Of a DNA stretch of 64,000 nucleotides, positions 9,567-17,583 are shown piece by piece. The stretch's first letter is position 1; each line of letters starts with the position of its first letter. This stretch comes from Chitinophaga pinensis. GTDB taxonomy: Bacteria > Bacteroidota > Bacteroidia > NS11-12g > UBA955. The position numbers and the translations under genes are program-made. The notes beneath the pieces were generated by a model. That model was not told the DNA's origin, did no database searches, and worked only from the letters and a program-made list of their open reading frames with translations. The stretch covers positions 310,001 through 374,000 of the forward strand of contig CAMDUE010000001.1 of NCBI GenBank assembly GCA_945877575.1. Reading direction: 5' to 3'.

Positions 9567-10505
9567 ATGAAAATTGCCTTTTTTGGAACACCTGCATTTG
9601 CTGCTGCATCGTTAAAATCACTTGCTGAAGCTGGATTTGAGATTTCAGCTGTAATAACCGCTCCCGATAAGCCAGCAGGAAGAGGTCAAAAATTGCAAAT
9701 GTCTGATGTAAAAAAAACAGCGCTGGAGATGGGGCTTTTAATCTTGCAGCCCGAAAAACTAAAATCTACAGAATTCATTGAACAATTTAAATCATTGGAT
9801 GTAGATTTAGGTGTTGTAATAGCCTTTAGAATGTTACCTGAAATTGTTTGGAGTGCCCCAAAATTAGGTACAGTAAACCTGCACGCATCATTACTCCCAG
9901 ATTATAGAGGAGCAGCGCCAATCAATCATGCAATCATCAATGGTGAAACATTGACAGGTGTATCCACCTTTTTTTTAAAACATGAAATTGACACCGGAGA
10001 CATTATTTTACGTGAAAGCATTGAGATTTCACCTACCGAAAACGCCAGCACTCTTCATGATAAATTAATGGTTTTAGGTAGTAGAACTATTGTTTCTACA
10101 GTAAAATTAATTGAATTACATCGGGAAAAAACACCAGTAACTGCACAAATCATAAGCCAAAATCCAAAATTAGCCCCAAAAATATTCAGGGATTTTTGCG
10201 AGTTATCTATTTCCTTGAATTCCGTTGACTTCTATAATAAGGTTCGTGGATTAAGTTCTTATCCGGGTGCATGGATAAAAAGTCCATGGGGTGACCTTAA
10301 AATAATGGCTTGCATGCCAATTTCGGAGTTTATTCTGCAAGACATCCAGAATCAAAATCAACAATCTTTGGGAAATTCATTTTACTTAATATCAAAGAGT
10401 TTGTTTGTTAAAACAATAGACTCATACATTGAAGTGATTGAATTACAAGCAGCTGGCAAACCAAAAATGAAATCAATTGATTTTATCAATGGCTTAAGAT
10501 TGTAA
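9567..10505 (+). CDS. fmt: Methionyl-tRNA formyltransferase
   Basis: A 312-residue cytoplasmic enzyme that transfers a formyl group from 10-formyl-tetrahydrofolate to Met-tRNAfMet. It starts with MKIAFFGTPAFAA and the PDKPAGRG motif typical of Fmt. The catalytic region holds GTVNLHASLLPDYRGAAP followed by the conserved HEIDTGDI stretch with the Asp of the N-H-D catalytic set. A C-terminal OB-like domain (from about residue 205) binds the tRNA. Length is normal. The ATG lies four bases after a TACCTTTG promoter core, so the mRNA is probably leaderless. Confidence 0.97.
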   Translation: MKIAFFGTPAFAAASLKSLAEAGFEISAVITAPDKPAGRGQKLQMSDVKKTALEMGLLILQPEKLKSTEFIEQFKSLDVDLGVVIAFRMLPEIVWSAPKLGTVNLHASLLPDYRGAAPINHAIINGETLTGVSTFFLKHEIDTGDIILRESIEISPTENASTLHDKLMVLGSRTIVSTVKLIELHREKTPVTAQIISQNPKLAPKIFRDFCELSISLNSVDFYNKVRGLSSYPGAWIKSPWGDLKIMACMPISEFILQDIQNQNQQSLGNSFYLISKSLFVKTIDSYIEVIELQAAGKPKMKSIDFINGLRL

Positions 10506-10521
10506 TTTATTTTTATTTTTG

Positions 10522-10552
10522 TTTGCTTTTTCATTTTTGTTTTTCTACCTTG
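10522..10552 (+). promoter_or_regulatory. Promoter of the ECF sigma gene
   Basis: TTTG at 10522-10525 and TACCTTG at 10546-10552 with a 20-base spacer, close to the Bacteroidota consensus (one T short in the -7 box). It would give a leader of about 75-80 bases before the ATG at 10637, unusually long for this window. Confidence 0.5.
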
Positions 10553-10625
10553 CGTTTTAAATAAACATAAAGCGCCTATAAGACACATCTTTACCTAAAC
10601 CTATTTTTTGTATTTAAACTTAACA

Positions 10626-10631
10626 GGGAGG
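10626..10631 (+). promoter_or_regulatory. Strong Shine-Dalgarno sequence of the ECF sigma gene
   Basis: GGGAGG sits five bases before the ATG at 10637. Canonical Shine-Dalgarno sites are rare in Bacteroidota and I see almost none elsewhere here, so this one stands out and supports the chosen start. Confidence 0.6.
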
Positions 10632-10636
10632 TATCT

Positions 10637-11221
10637 ATGATGACTAAGTCTATTTTAGCAGACGGCGTATTGATTCAACGTTACGTTGAAGGAAGCCAAA
10701 TCGCATTCGAAACACTTATGAAGCGTCATAAACAACGCATCTTCAGTTCTATTTTGAACGTAGTAAACGACCGTTATATTGCTGAAGACATATTCCAGGA
10801 AACCTTTATCAAGGTAATACATCAGATTAGGGCTGGTAAATACAATCACGAAGATAAATTCCTTCCATGGGCACTTCGAATTGCGCGAAACCTAGCTATT
10901 GATTCAATTAGACAACGCAAAAGATTGCCTTCAGTGGTAAATTCTGAAGGCTATGACATTTTCGAAACTTTGATGGTTTTTGATAAATCTCAAGAAGATA
11001 TTCAAATTGAGAACGATGAGAAATCAATGCTTACAAAACTGATCCATCAACTTCCTATTGAACAAAAAGAGGTACTGATACTTCGAAATTATGCTGATCT
11101 CAGTTTTAAAGAAATTGCTGCAATTACTGATACTAACATCAATACTTGTATTGGTAGAATGCACTACGCCATCATGAACTTGAGAAAAATGATGGAAAAA
11201 AATAGTGTAAGGGTAAAATAA
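10637..11221 (+). CDS. ECF-type RNA polymerase sigma factor
   Basis: A 194-residue sigma-70 family protein of the ECF type, with only regions 2 and 4. Region 2 (about residues 20-90) contains the core-binding and -10 recognition segment with the AEDIFQETFIKV stretch, and region 4 (about 130-185) has the helix-turn-helix with the LSFKEIAAITDTNINT segment for -35 recognition. ATG codons at 10637 and 10640 are both possible; a GGGAGG site points to the first. The next gene, 45 bases on, encodes a short protein that could be its companion regulator. No recognisable zinc-finger anti-sigma factor is adjacent, so what signals it answers to cannot be read from the window. Confidence 0.92.
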   Translation: MMTKSILADGVLIQRYVEGSQIAFETLMKRHKQRIFSSILNVVNDRYIAEDIFQETFIKVIHQIRAGKYNHEDKFLPWALRIARNLAIDSIRQRKRLPSVVNSEGYDIFETLMVFDKSQEDIQIENDEKSMLTKLIHQLPIEQKEVLILRNYADLSFKEIAAITDTNINTCIGRMHYAIMNLRKMMEKNSVRVK

Positions 11222-11266
11222 TTTCAGACTTCTTCCGTTCTTGTGTTGTATTAAAGACGGAAATCT

Positions 11267-11497
11267 ATGAATATAAACATTACCGAAACTGACATCATCT
11301 CTTATTTTTACAATGAAAGCAGCCCTGAAGTAACTGATTATATTCAAGTTAACATCAGCAGTAGACAAGATTGGCAAGAACTCATCAAAGACCTTCAAAC
11401 ACTAAGAAGCTCGATGGATAATTTCCAAAATCCTCATCCAACCAGTTTGAATATTGTCTTGGAAGAGATTTCTTTGCAAGAAAACCATTCTTTGTAG
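11267..11497 (+). CDS. Small conserved-type protein downstream of sigma factor, possible anti-sigma-like
   Basis: A 76-residue protein without a signal peptide, membrane segment or zinc-binding Cys/His cluster. The N-terminal half (TETDIISYFYNESSPEVTDY) resembles the short helical anti-sigma N-terminus found behind ECF sigma factors in Bacteroidota, where a phrase of the type D-I-x-x-Y-Y-x-x-E is common. It follows the sigma gene in the same direction after 45 bases, which suggests co-transcription and a regulatory link. Function is inferred only from position and weak resemblance; it could be an unrelated small protein. Its own ATG is the only sensible start. Confidence 0.65.
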   Translation: MNINITETDIISYFYNESSPEVTDYIQVNISSRQDWQELIKDLQTLRSSMDNFQNPHPTSLNIVLEEISLQENHSL

Positions 11498-11521
11498 GGG
11501 TTACATTCAACTAATTTTCAA

Positions 11522-11552
11522 TTGTTGGTTCGTCATGTTAATGTTAATTTCG
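11522..11552 (+). promoter_or_regulatory. Promoter of the 2OG-Fe(II) oxygenase gene (predicted leaderless)
   Basis: TTGTTGG at 11522-11528 supplies a -33 element and TAATTTCG at 11545-11552 a near-consensus -7 element (17 or 20 bases apart). The -7 box ends four bases before the ATG at 11557. Confidence 0.55.
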
Positions 11553-11556
11553 CAAC

Positions 11557-12534
11557 ATGTACGAAATTCCAAAACTAGATTTATCTGATTTTATCTCTGG
11601 CAACGAAGAAAAGAAAAGACAGTTCGTTTCAAGCCTAGGAAAAGCATATGAAGACATTGGCTTTGTCGCCATTCGCAATCACGGAATTTCTGAATCAATC
11701 CTCAAAAATTTATATAAATCAGTTGAAGATTTCTTCCATCTTCCTTTAGATATCAAACTTAAATACGACGATACAGCAGGCGGCGGGCAACGAGGCTATA
11801 CCGGATTCGGGAAAGAGCATGCAAAAGATAGAAATGCTGGTGATCTTAAAGAATTTTGGCATTTCGGTCAATATGTTGATCGCACAGATTCTAACCCTCC
11901 TAACTTCCCTGAAAACAAATGGGTTGAAGAGTTAACTTCATTCAATGAGTCTGGAAAAGAAATTTATCAGTCGTTGGAATCAACTGGAAAAACCATGTTA
12001 CAAGCCATTGCCCTTTATTTGGGATTGGATGAATTTTATTTTGATCAAAGAATCTTCAATGGCAATTCTATTTTAAGAGCCATCCACTACCCTCCTATTA
12101 CATCTGACCCTTTAAATTCTATAAGAGCAGGCGAGCATGAAGATATTAACCTGATAACCTTGTTGGTTGGTGCTTCTGCCGATGGACTAGAAGTTTTAAA
12201 TAAACAAGGACAGTACATTCCTGTAACAGAAGTAGAAAATCACATTGTAGTGAATGTGGGTGATATGTTACAACGATTAACCAATGACAAATTGCGCAGT
12301 ACGACCCATCGAGTGGTTAATCCGCCGCAAGAAAAGTGGCATGAGCCGCGGTTTAGTATTCCCTTCTTTTTACATCCTAGGCCTGAGGTAAGGTTAGATT
12401 GCCTTGAATCTTGTATAACAAGTGAGAATACAAAGAAATACGAAGACTGTACTGCAAACGAATTCCTGATTCAGAGACTAACAGAAATTGGATTGATTAA
12501 GCAAAATTCGGTACTTAAAGAAACAAATTCTTAA
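11557..12534 (+). CDS. 2-oxoglutarate/Fe(II)-dependent oxygenase, isopenicillin-N-synthase-like
   Basis: A 325-residue enzyme of the isopenicillin N synthase fold. The N-terminal DIOX_N region (about 3-120) has the AYEDIGFVAIRNHGI motif. The jelly-roll core carries the facial triad His194-x-Asp196 (in HEDINL) and His251 (in THRVVNPP), and Arg265-x-Ser267 for 2-oxoglutarate binding. All iron ligands are intact, so it is probably active. The family hydroxylates, desaturates or cyclises many small molecules; the substrate is unknown and no biosynthetic cluster surrounds it. A TAATTTCG element ends four bases before the ATG. The 3' end overlaps the convergent thioesterase gene by 20 bases. Confidence 0.9.
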   Translation: MYEIPKLDLSDFISGNEEKKRQFVSSLGKAYEDIGFVAIRNHGISESILKNLYKSVEDFFHLPLDIKLKYDDTAGGGQRGYTGFGKEHAKDRNAGDLKEFWHFGQYVDRTDSNPPNFPENKWVEELTSFNESGKEIYQSLESTGKTMLQAIALYLGLDEFYFDQRIFNGNSILRAIHYPPITSDPLNSIRAGEHEDINLITLLVGASADGLEVLNKQGQYIPVTEVENHIVVNVGDMLQRLTNDKLRSTTHRVVNPPQEKWHEPRFSIPFFLHPRPEVRLDCLESCITSENTKKYEDCTANEFLIQRLTEIGLIKQNSVLKETNS

Positions 12535-13033
12535 GTTCTTGGGCATCTTCGGGTTTCATTTTCCCCGCTAATATTAGACGCACTTGTCGACGGCGAAGTG
12601 CACCTGCATATTTTTCTTTCTCAACCTCTGTCTGAGGCTCAATAGCTGCTACAGGCGTTGGACGATGTCTACTATCTAAAGCAACGAAGGTGTAATACGC
12701 CTCATTAGATTTGATTTTCTCGCCAGTAGGGATATTTTGAGTCCAAACCTCAATAAATACCTCCATGGAAGAATTGAATGAACGGGTAACGTAAGCGTTG
12801 AGTGTCACTACATCACCAAGCTTAATTGCTTCTTTGAAGGACACAGAATCAACTGCGGCAGTAACGACTATTTTATTGCTGTGTTTTTGTGCCGCTATGG
12901 CTGCACAAATATCCATCCAGTGGAGCATTTTACCACCCATCAAATTGTGAAGGGTATTGGTATCGTTTGGTAATACGATTTCATTCATTTGAGTGAATGA
13001 GTCTTGCGGCAATTTAACAGTCAGGTTGCTCAT
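12515..13033 (-). CDS. Acyl-CoA thioesterase (hotdog fold, YciA/BACH type)
   Basis: A 172-residue hotdog-fold protein that hydrolyses acyl-CoA to free acid and CoA. The segment NTLHNLMGGKMLHWMDICAA matches the conserved helix of the family (N-x-x-G-x-x-F/M-G-G-x-L-x-W-M-D), and VVTAAVDSVSFKEAIKLGD is the usual following strand. The length is that of a single-domain acyl-CoA hydrolase that works as a multimer. There is no signal peptide, so it is cytoplasmic. It lies on the minus strand behind the rplU-rpmA pair, but a terminator at 13089-13119 separates it from them; its 3' end overlaps that of the oxygenase gene. Confidence 0.9.
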   Translation of the reverse strand: MSNLTVKLPQDSFTQMNEIVLPNDTNTLHNLMGGKMLHWMDICAAIAAQKHSNKIVVTAAVDSVSFKEAIKLGDVVTLNAYVTRSFNSSMEVFIEVWTQNIPTGEKIKSNEAYYTFVALDSRHRPTPVAAIEPQTEVEKEKYAGALRRRQVRLILAGKMKPEDAQELKNLFL

Positions 13034-13088
13034 TTTTGATGGATTTTAGATTTTACGGATACGATTATACAAAAAGTCTTAACATGAA

Positions 13089-13119
13089 AAAGCCGTGCAA
13101 CTTGAAGAAGCACGGCTTT
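13089..13119 (-). terminator. Intrinsic terminator after rpmA
   Basis: A perfect 10-bp stem (AAAGCCGTGC paired with GCACGGCTTT, 11-base loop). Read on the minus strand it ends in a run of T and lies about 20 bases after the rpmA stop, so it ends the rplU-rpmA transcript. Confidence 0.85.
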
Positions 13120-13138
13120 AAGAGATTATTTCAATATA

Positions 13139-13399
13139 TTAAGCTTGGGCTTCTACTACAGAAACAAAACTTCTGCCGTTTTTACCTTTGCTGAACTGAA
13201 CGATACCGTCTGACAAAGCAAACAAGGTATGATCTTTACCAATTCCTACGTTAACATCTGCGTGGTGCTTAGTACCGCGTTGACGAACGATGATGTTACC
13301 TGCTTTTACGATTTGGCCACCGTAAATTTTAACACCCAATCTTTTACTGTGAGACTCACGACCGTTTTTGGTACTACCAGCTCCTTTTTTATGTGCCAT
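13139..13399 (-). CDS. rpmA: 50S ribosomal protein L27
   Basis: An 86-residue basic protein of the large subunit, located near the peptidyl-transferase centre. It begins [20 protein letters not shown], with the glycine- and lysine-rich N-terminus of L27, followed by the [10 protein letters not shown] and ILVRQRGTK-like core. Full normal length. It is the second gene of the L21-L27 operon, 20 bases behind rplU, and is followed by a strong terminator. Confidence 0.98.
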   Translation of the reverse strand: MAHKKGAGSTKNGRESHSKRLGVKIYGGQIVKAGNIIVRQRGTKHHADVNVGIGKDHTLFALSDGIVQFSKGKNGRSFVSVVEAQA

Positions 13400-13419
13400 T
13401 TTCTTTTAGTATTAATTGA

Positions 13420-13728
13420 TTAAGCAGTAATTTTTTCAATTCTCAAACGGGTCAAATAGTGTCTGAAACCGTTTTTTACTTTGTAACCTTTTCTTCTTTT
13501 CTTTTTGAAAACGATTACCTTATCACCTTTACCATGGTTGGTTACGGTGCAAGAAACCTTAGCACCAGAAACAGTAGGTTGACCTACTTTAACTTTATCT
13601 CCACCTATGAAAAGAACTTTATCAAACTCAATGGTTGAACCTTGTTCAGCCTCGAGACGATTGACAATAAGGTAGGAATTCTCCTGCACTTTGTATTGTC
13701 TTCCTGCGATTTCTACTATAGCGTACAT
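13420..13728 (-). CDS. rplU: 50S ribosomal protein L21
   Basis: A 102-residue large-subunit protein that binds 23S rRNA. It begins MYAIVEIAGRQYKVQE, the standard L21 opening, and has the C-terminal KKKRRKGYKVKNGFRHYLTR region. I chose the ATG at 13728 rather than an in-frame upstream ATG at 13773: the latter would add 15 residues that no L21 has and would lie upstream of the promoter core at 13744-13751. First gene of the L21-L27 operon. Confidence 0.98.
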   Translation of the reverse strand: MYAIVEIAGRQYKVQENSYLIVNRLEAEQGSTIEFDKVLFIGGDKVKVGQPTVSGAKVSCTVTNHGKGDKVIVFKKKRRKGYKVKNGFRHYLTRLRIEKITA

Positions 13729-13743
13729 GACGAAATTGGGCTG

Positions 13744-13774
13744 CAAAGTTAACCATAATTTATAATTAAACAAG
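13744..13774 (-). promoter_or_regulatory. Promoter of rplU-rpmA
   Basis: On the minus strand CTTG (13774-13771) and TAACTTTG (13751-13744) are separated by 19 bases. The predicted mRNA start is about ten bases before the rplU ATG. This is one of the clearest promoters in the window and also fixes the L21 start. Confidence 0.75.
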
Positions 13775-13817
13775 GCATTCCTTGATTTTTTTCAAAGTAT
13801 TTAGCGATAATTTCAAC

Positions 13818-13848
13818 TTGTTTACTTTTATAGACAACCTAAATTTTG
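13818..13848 (+). promoter_or_regulatory. Promoter of the outer-membrane protein/SPOR/TonB/folC operon
   Basis: TTG at 13818-13820 and TAAATTTTG at 13840-13848, 19 bases apart; the -7 box has one extra T compared with the consensus. It lies about 40 bases before the first gene of the four-gene operon. Confidence 0.5.
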
Positions 13849-13889
13849 GGGTACAAGTACAACATTTAAAACATGAATTTTGTCATTGA

Positions 13890-15602
13890 ATGAAATACGC
13901 AATAATATCTGCATTTGTTCTATGCACAGGGCAATTGATGGCGCAGACTGAGAAACCCAAAGGCTTTGAAAATAGCAGCAGAGATGTGGTTTCAGGTACA
14001 AACATCAAGTTGATTTCTGCTTCTCGAATTAATATTGAGCCAGCAGTACCTCAAACCGAAGCTCCCAAGATTAACATTGATTTCAAAACGCCACAATTCT
14101 CGTGGACAACCCAGAAATACATCCAAAACATATCCCCAGAAATCATCAAAGAACGCAATCAAGACAGCATTTATCTGTCAAATTATTTGCGACTTGGCGC
14201 TGGAAATAACTCGCATTTATTGGGTGAACTATATTTATCCAACAGACCCAACAACAAATGGGCTTACAACTTATCTGCCCTCCATTTTAATGCTAATAAC
14301 GTTGTAATGGATCAAAAGGTGGGGAATACCAGAGTGGATATGAGTGGATCTCGGTTTTTCAACAATTCAAGTCTAACTACTCGATTATTTTACCACAGGG
14401 ACCTGCATACATTTTTTGGAAAAGACTCGGGAATTACACAAGAAACAAATTCTGATAGAGTATTTTCCATCAGTGAAAATGGCAAAGTAGCTCAAAACTA
14501 TGGTTTTAATATTGATTATGTTTCATTGGCAAACAGAAAGAAACCTGAATTCAAATGGTTGAATTCAGCTCAATTGTTTGAAACCAATTTCAGACATCAA
14601 GAAATGGAATTAGCATCTACGCTTAGATTCAACTCCAAATTATCAAAATTCTCTGTATTTGGCGACCTATCAGCCAATTTTATTCAAAGCAACCAACGCA
14701 GCGATACTGGTGCTGCTCAAAAAAGTAATCAACTATTTATTGATGTTCTACCAAGGGTTAAGTTTTACCATAAACCAACTGATTTCAATGTAATTGGTGG
14801 TATCAATGTTAACCACGTACAAAATACCCTTGATAGTGCTTCAAGTAAGACCTATGTTAACGCTCATATTGAATTCGAAAAAGGAATTACTGGGTTAGAA
14901 ATGAGATTATATGGTGGATTTGATGGCGGATTGAGAAAGAATAGTATTCGGAGAATTCACGACCAAATGCCCTTTTTTATCGAAAATCAAGTATTGAAAA
15001 ATTCCTATGAACAGTACAATGTTTTCGTCGGAATTAAAGGTAAAATTTCCAATCAATCTCTTTTTTACATGGATTTTGGCGGAAATTCGATCATTGATCA
15101 ATTGATGTTTGCTTCTGTCGCTAACAAAGCTGACACCATTCGTAACAATATAGATTCACTAAGAGGACTGAAGGCTGTTTACAATACGGTTTCTACGGTG
15201 TATTTTAGAGTGGGTGCTGAATATATGCTTGGTGAAAAAATCAAAGTAAGTGGTAACTTAAAGGTACTAAACTACGGTTCAGATGATGTTTATTGGCATC
15301 TACCAAGCCTTATGTATGATGTAAGTGCACACTTCACCCCCATTGAAACTGTTAAAATAAAAGTTGGTTTAACTGGAATGGGAAACAGAAACAATCAAAT
15401 TCTTCTTGAGAATAACAAAGTTAAGGTTGATCCTGTGGGTAGTGTTTTAGACCTTCATGCTAGACTAGATTACCGATTCAAAGAAAAAGGTAGAGTTTGG
15501 ATACAAGGAAGTAACCTTCTAAATAGAAATTATCAAATGTGGTACGGATTACCCAACTACGGGATAACCGTGATGGGTGGTATTTCACTTGGTTTGTTTT
15601 AA
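13890..15602 (+). CDS. Outer-membrane beta-barrel protein (TonB-receptor-like, no plug seen)
   Basis: A 570-residue exported protein with a signal peptide (MKYAIISAFVLCTGQLMAQ). After a linker of about 80 residues the rest alternates polar and aromatic residues in about 10-residue strands, as in outer-membrane barrels, and the chain ends GGISLGLF, with the terminal Phe needed for BAM recognition. No TonB box or plug domain is evident, so it resembles the barrel-only TonB-dependent-receptor relatives of Bacteroidota rather than a full receptor. Substrate unknown. It begins an operon with an HU/SPOR protein 18 bases downstream, a TonB-like protein and folC. Confidence 0.75.
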   Translation: MKYAIISAFVLCTGQLMAQTEKPKGFENSSRDVVSGTNIKLISASRINIEPAVPQTEAPKINIDFKTPQFSWTTQKYIQNISPEIIKERNQDSIYLSNYLRLGAGNNSHLLGELYLSNRPNNKWAYNLSALHFNANNVVMDQKVGNTRVDMSGSRFFNNSSLTTRLFYHRDLHTFFGKDSGITQETNSDRVFSISENGKVAQNYGFNIDYVSLANRKKPEFKWLNSAQLFETNFRHQEMELASTLRFNSKLSKFSVFGDLSANFIQSNQRSDTGAAQKSNQLFIDVLPRVKFYHKPTDFNVIGGINVNHVQNTLDSASSKTYVNAHIEFEKGITGLEMRLYGGFDGGLRKNSIRRIHDQMPFFIENQVLKNSYEQYNVFVGIKGKISNQSLFYMDFGGNSIIDQLMFASVANKADTIRNNIDSLRGLKAVYNTVSTVYFRVGAEYMLGEKIKVSGNLKVLNYGSDDVYWHLPSLMYDVSAHFTPIETVKIKVGLTGMGNRNNQILLENNKVKVDPVGSVLDLHARLDYRFKEKGRVWIQGSNLLNRNYQMWYGLPNYGITVMGGISLGLF

Positions 15603-15620
15603 TAAAGAGTATATATTTGT

Positions 15621-16718
15621 ATGATGTCGATTTCTAATTTTCAATTATGGGTACTTCAAGTATTGGCTAAAAACCACTACGTGAGCATACCTGATTTGGG
15701 TAGTTTTACCCTGCGAGAATTAGAGTCTACGGCAAACACAGTGAATCGAGAATACAAGCCAAGGCATTCACAGTTAATATTCTCTACTAAATTCAACAAT
15801 GAAGATTCTTTTTTGGTTGAATGCGTCATTTATCACACAGGCTCTTCCTACAAAGACGCTGTTCAATTAATAAAAGATGAAGTTGCCGGGCTTAAAAGTC
15901 AACTTATTCAGAAAAAGTACCTCAGTTTTGGCTCCTTAGGGAATTTCTTTTTCAATCCTACATCGGGAATTTTCTTTGTTGGTCGTAATCAATCGAACCT
16001 TCACGCCAATGCATTTGGATTGATGCCCTTGAAATGGGAAGTAAAATTAACGTCCCAAGAAACAAAAAAGGAGTCTGTCCGAATTGTACCGCAGGCAATT
16101 CAAGAAGAAAAACATGCTGAAGACGCAACCGTTGTGAGCGTTGATGAAGAGTTGCTTGATCAAACCATAGAACGACATAGGGGTTTAAGATTTTGGAATG
16201 TTGCAGCTAGCATTGCACTTTTAAGTGTATCTGCAGGTGCCATTTATTTAATGTCGCTAAGCTGGAACAACGTATTGAACAATCAGCAAACCGCTAGCCA
16301 AATACCGGTTCCGAGCGTCAATAATGAAGGTCCCGAGTTTATAATGGTTAATGGGAAATTAATCAGCACAAAAACAAAAGAATTAGTTCAAAATGATTCG
16401 ACTACTGCTTCTAGCGCGGATGATACTATTTCAACAACTTCTTTTACCATTGACGAATATAGATCGAACATTGTTAAAAATGTCGGTAGATATTTTGTAG
16501 TGGGCGGATCATATATGACAGAAGGTGCTGCTCAGTTAGAATGCAAACATTGGGATAAATTGGGATATTCTTCGACTTATATCAAAGTCAAAAACAGCAG
16601 TTTACTCAAAATTATTTTAAAACGTTTTGAAACTGAAAAAGATGCTAGCGATTTTGCCGTTAGTATTAAAGATCAACCAACACAAAGTATTTCTGTACAA
16701 AATCTTCACCTTCAATAA
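15621..16718 (+). CDS. HU-CCDC81 and SPOR domain membrane protein
   Basis: A 365-residue protein joining two unlike parts. Residues about 5-150 match the HU-CCDC81 domains of Bacteroidota (YVSIPDLGSFTLRE, then the second copy with YLSFGSLGNFFFNP). A single transmembrane helix follows at about 190-212 (AASIALLSVSAGAIYLMSL). The C-terminal 75 residues (from YFVVGGSYMTEGAAQLEC) form a SPOR domain, which binds peptidoglycan stripped of stem peptides at division sites. The order implies a cytoplasmic N-terminus and a periplasmic SPOR domain, linking cell interior and wall. The next gene starts 11 bases downstream. ATG 15621 or 15624 could be used. Confidence 0.85.
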   Translation: MMSISNFQLWVLQVLAKNHYVSIPDLGSFTLRELESTANTVNREYKPRHSQLIFSTKFNNEDSFLVECVIYHTGSSYKDAVQLIKDEVAGLKSQLIQKKYLSFGSLGNFFFNPTSGIFFVGRNQSNLHANAFGLMPLKWEVKLTSQETKKESVRIVPQAIQEEKHAEDATVVSVDEELLDQTIERHRGLRFWNVAASIALLSVSAGAIYLMSLSWNNVLNNQQTASQIPVPSVNNEGPEFIMVNGKLISTKTKELVQNDSTTASSADDTISTTSFTIDEYRSNIVKNVGRYFVVGGSYMTEGAAQLECKHWDKLGYSSTYIKVKNSSLLKIILKRFETEKDASDFAVSIKDQPTQSISVQNLHLQ

Positions 16719-16728
16719 ATAAATTTCC

Positions 16729-17574
16729 ATGAGGAAGTATGTTATCGAAAATACCTTAGGCACAACCACCCAACAGCGAACAATTGCTGCAATATTAAGC
16801 TTGATAATTTCATTGATTATCACTGCTGCTATGTACCTGCTCCATATACGAGTGCCCAATCCCCCATTTGAGACAAAAACAGGTGAATTGATGCTTGATT
16901 TTGGACTAGAGGAAGTTTCATATGGAAGCCCTAACGAAGGTGGTCCGTCTGACTTTCCGCCGGAATTAGGTGGAGGATCCTCAGAACCATCAACTACTAC
17001 TTCCACCCCAAGCGCTGTTCAAACTGGTGGCTATGGTGATATCGTTAATACTGCTGATCAAAGCGTAGAAACAGGACTACCTCCTATTGATCCGCCAGCA
17101 AGTAAAACTCCTCAAGTTAATTCTCGATTGGCTGGACTACAATCTAAAATTGGCAAACGTGGTACCGAAGGAAATGGCTCTCCCAAAGGCATTGAAGGTG
17201 GTCAAGGCAATGTTGGATTTGGGGGCGGTGCCAATACAGGTGGTATTTTAGGCAATGGCGGCACTCGTGTTACCAAGAATACAGGAAATGGCTTTTTTAC
17301 TGCTTCTGGATTTGCGAACTACAGTGTTAGCAGTAATGTTCGCGAATTGAAAGAAAAATTAAGAGGTACTATCGATGCTGAAGTTACAGTAGACTGCAAT
17401 GGCAATGCCAGATTCAAGAGACTATTACCATCCAGTAATTTTCAAGGATTGGATACCGATGCTAAGCAAGCTATGGAATATTTCATTTCGAAAACGACCT
17501 TTACCCGTGTCGGAGATAAATGTCCTGAAACAGGTAGAATTTCCTTAAACGTAAAAAACACCATCGCCGATTAA
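16729..17574 (+). CDS. TonB-like energy-transducer protein
   Basis: A 281-residue inner-membrane protein. Residues 18-42 form one hydrophobic helix (AAILSLIISLIITAAMYLL), preceded by a basic cytoplasmic tail. A long Gly/Pro/Ser/Asn-rich stretch follows (about 60-200), suited to span the periplasm, and then a folded C-terminal part of about 85 residues with the IDAEVTVDCNGNARF strand, like a TonB C-terminal domain. The canonical Pro-Lys repeats are missing and replaced by Gly-rich sequence. No exbB or exbD gene lies alongside, so proton-motive coupling would need partners elsewhere. The neighbouring barrel protein may be its outer-membrane client. folC starts nine bases on. Confidence 0.7.
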   Translation: MRKYVIENTLGTTTQQRTIAAILSLIISLIITAAMYLLHIRVPNPPFETKTGELMLDFGLEEVSYGSPNEGGPSDFPPELGGGSSEPSTTTSTPSAVQTGGYGDIVNTADQSVETGLPPIDPPASKTPQVNSRLAGLQSKIGKRGTEGNGSPKGIEGGQGNVGFGGGANTGGILGNGGTRVTKNTGNGFFTASGFANYSVSSNVRELKEKLRGTIDAEVTVDCNGNARFKRLLPSSNFQGLDTDAKQAMEYFISKTTFTRVGDKCPETGRISLNVKNTIAD

Positions 17575-17583
17575 TTTCTTTCT

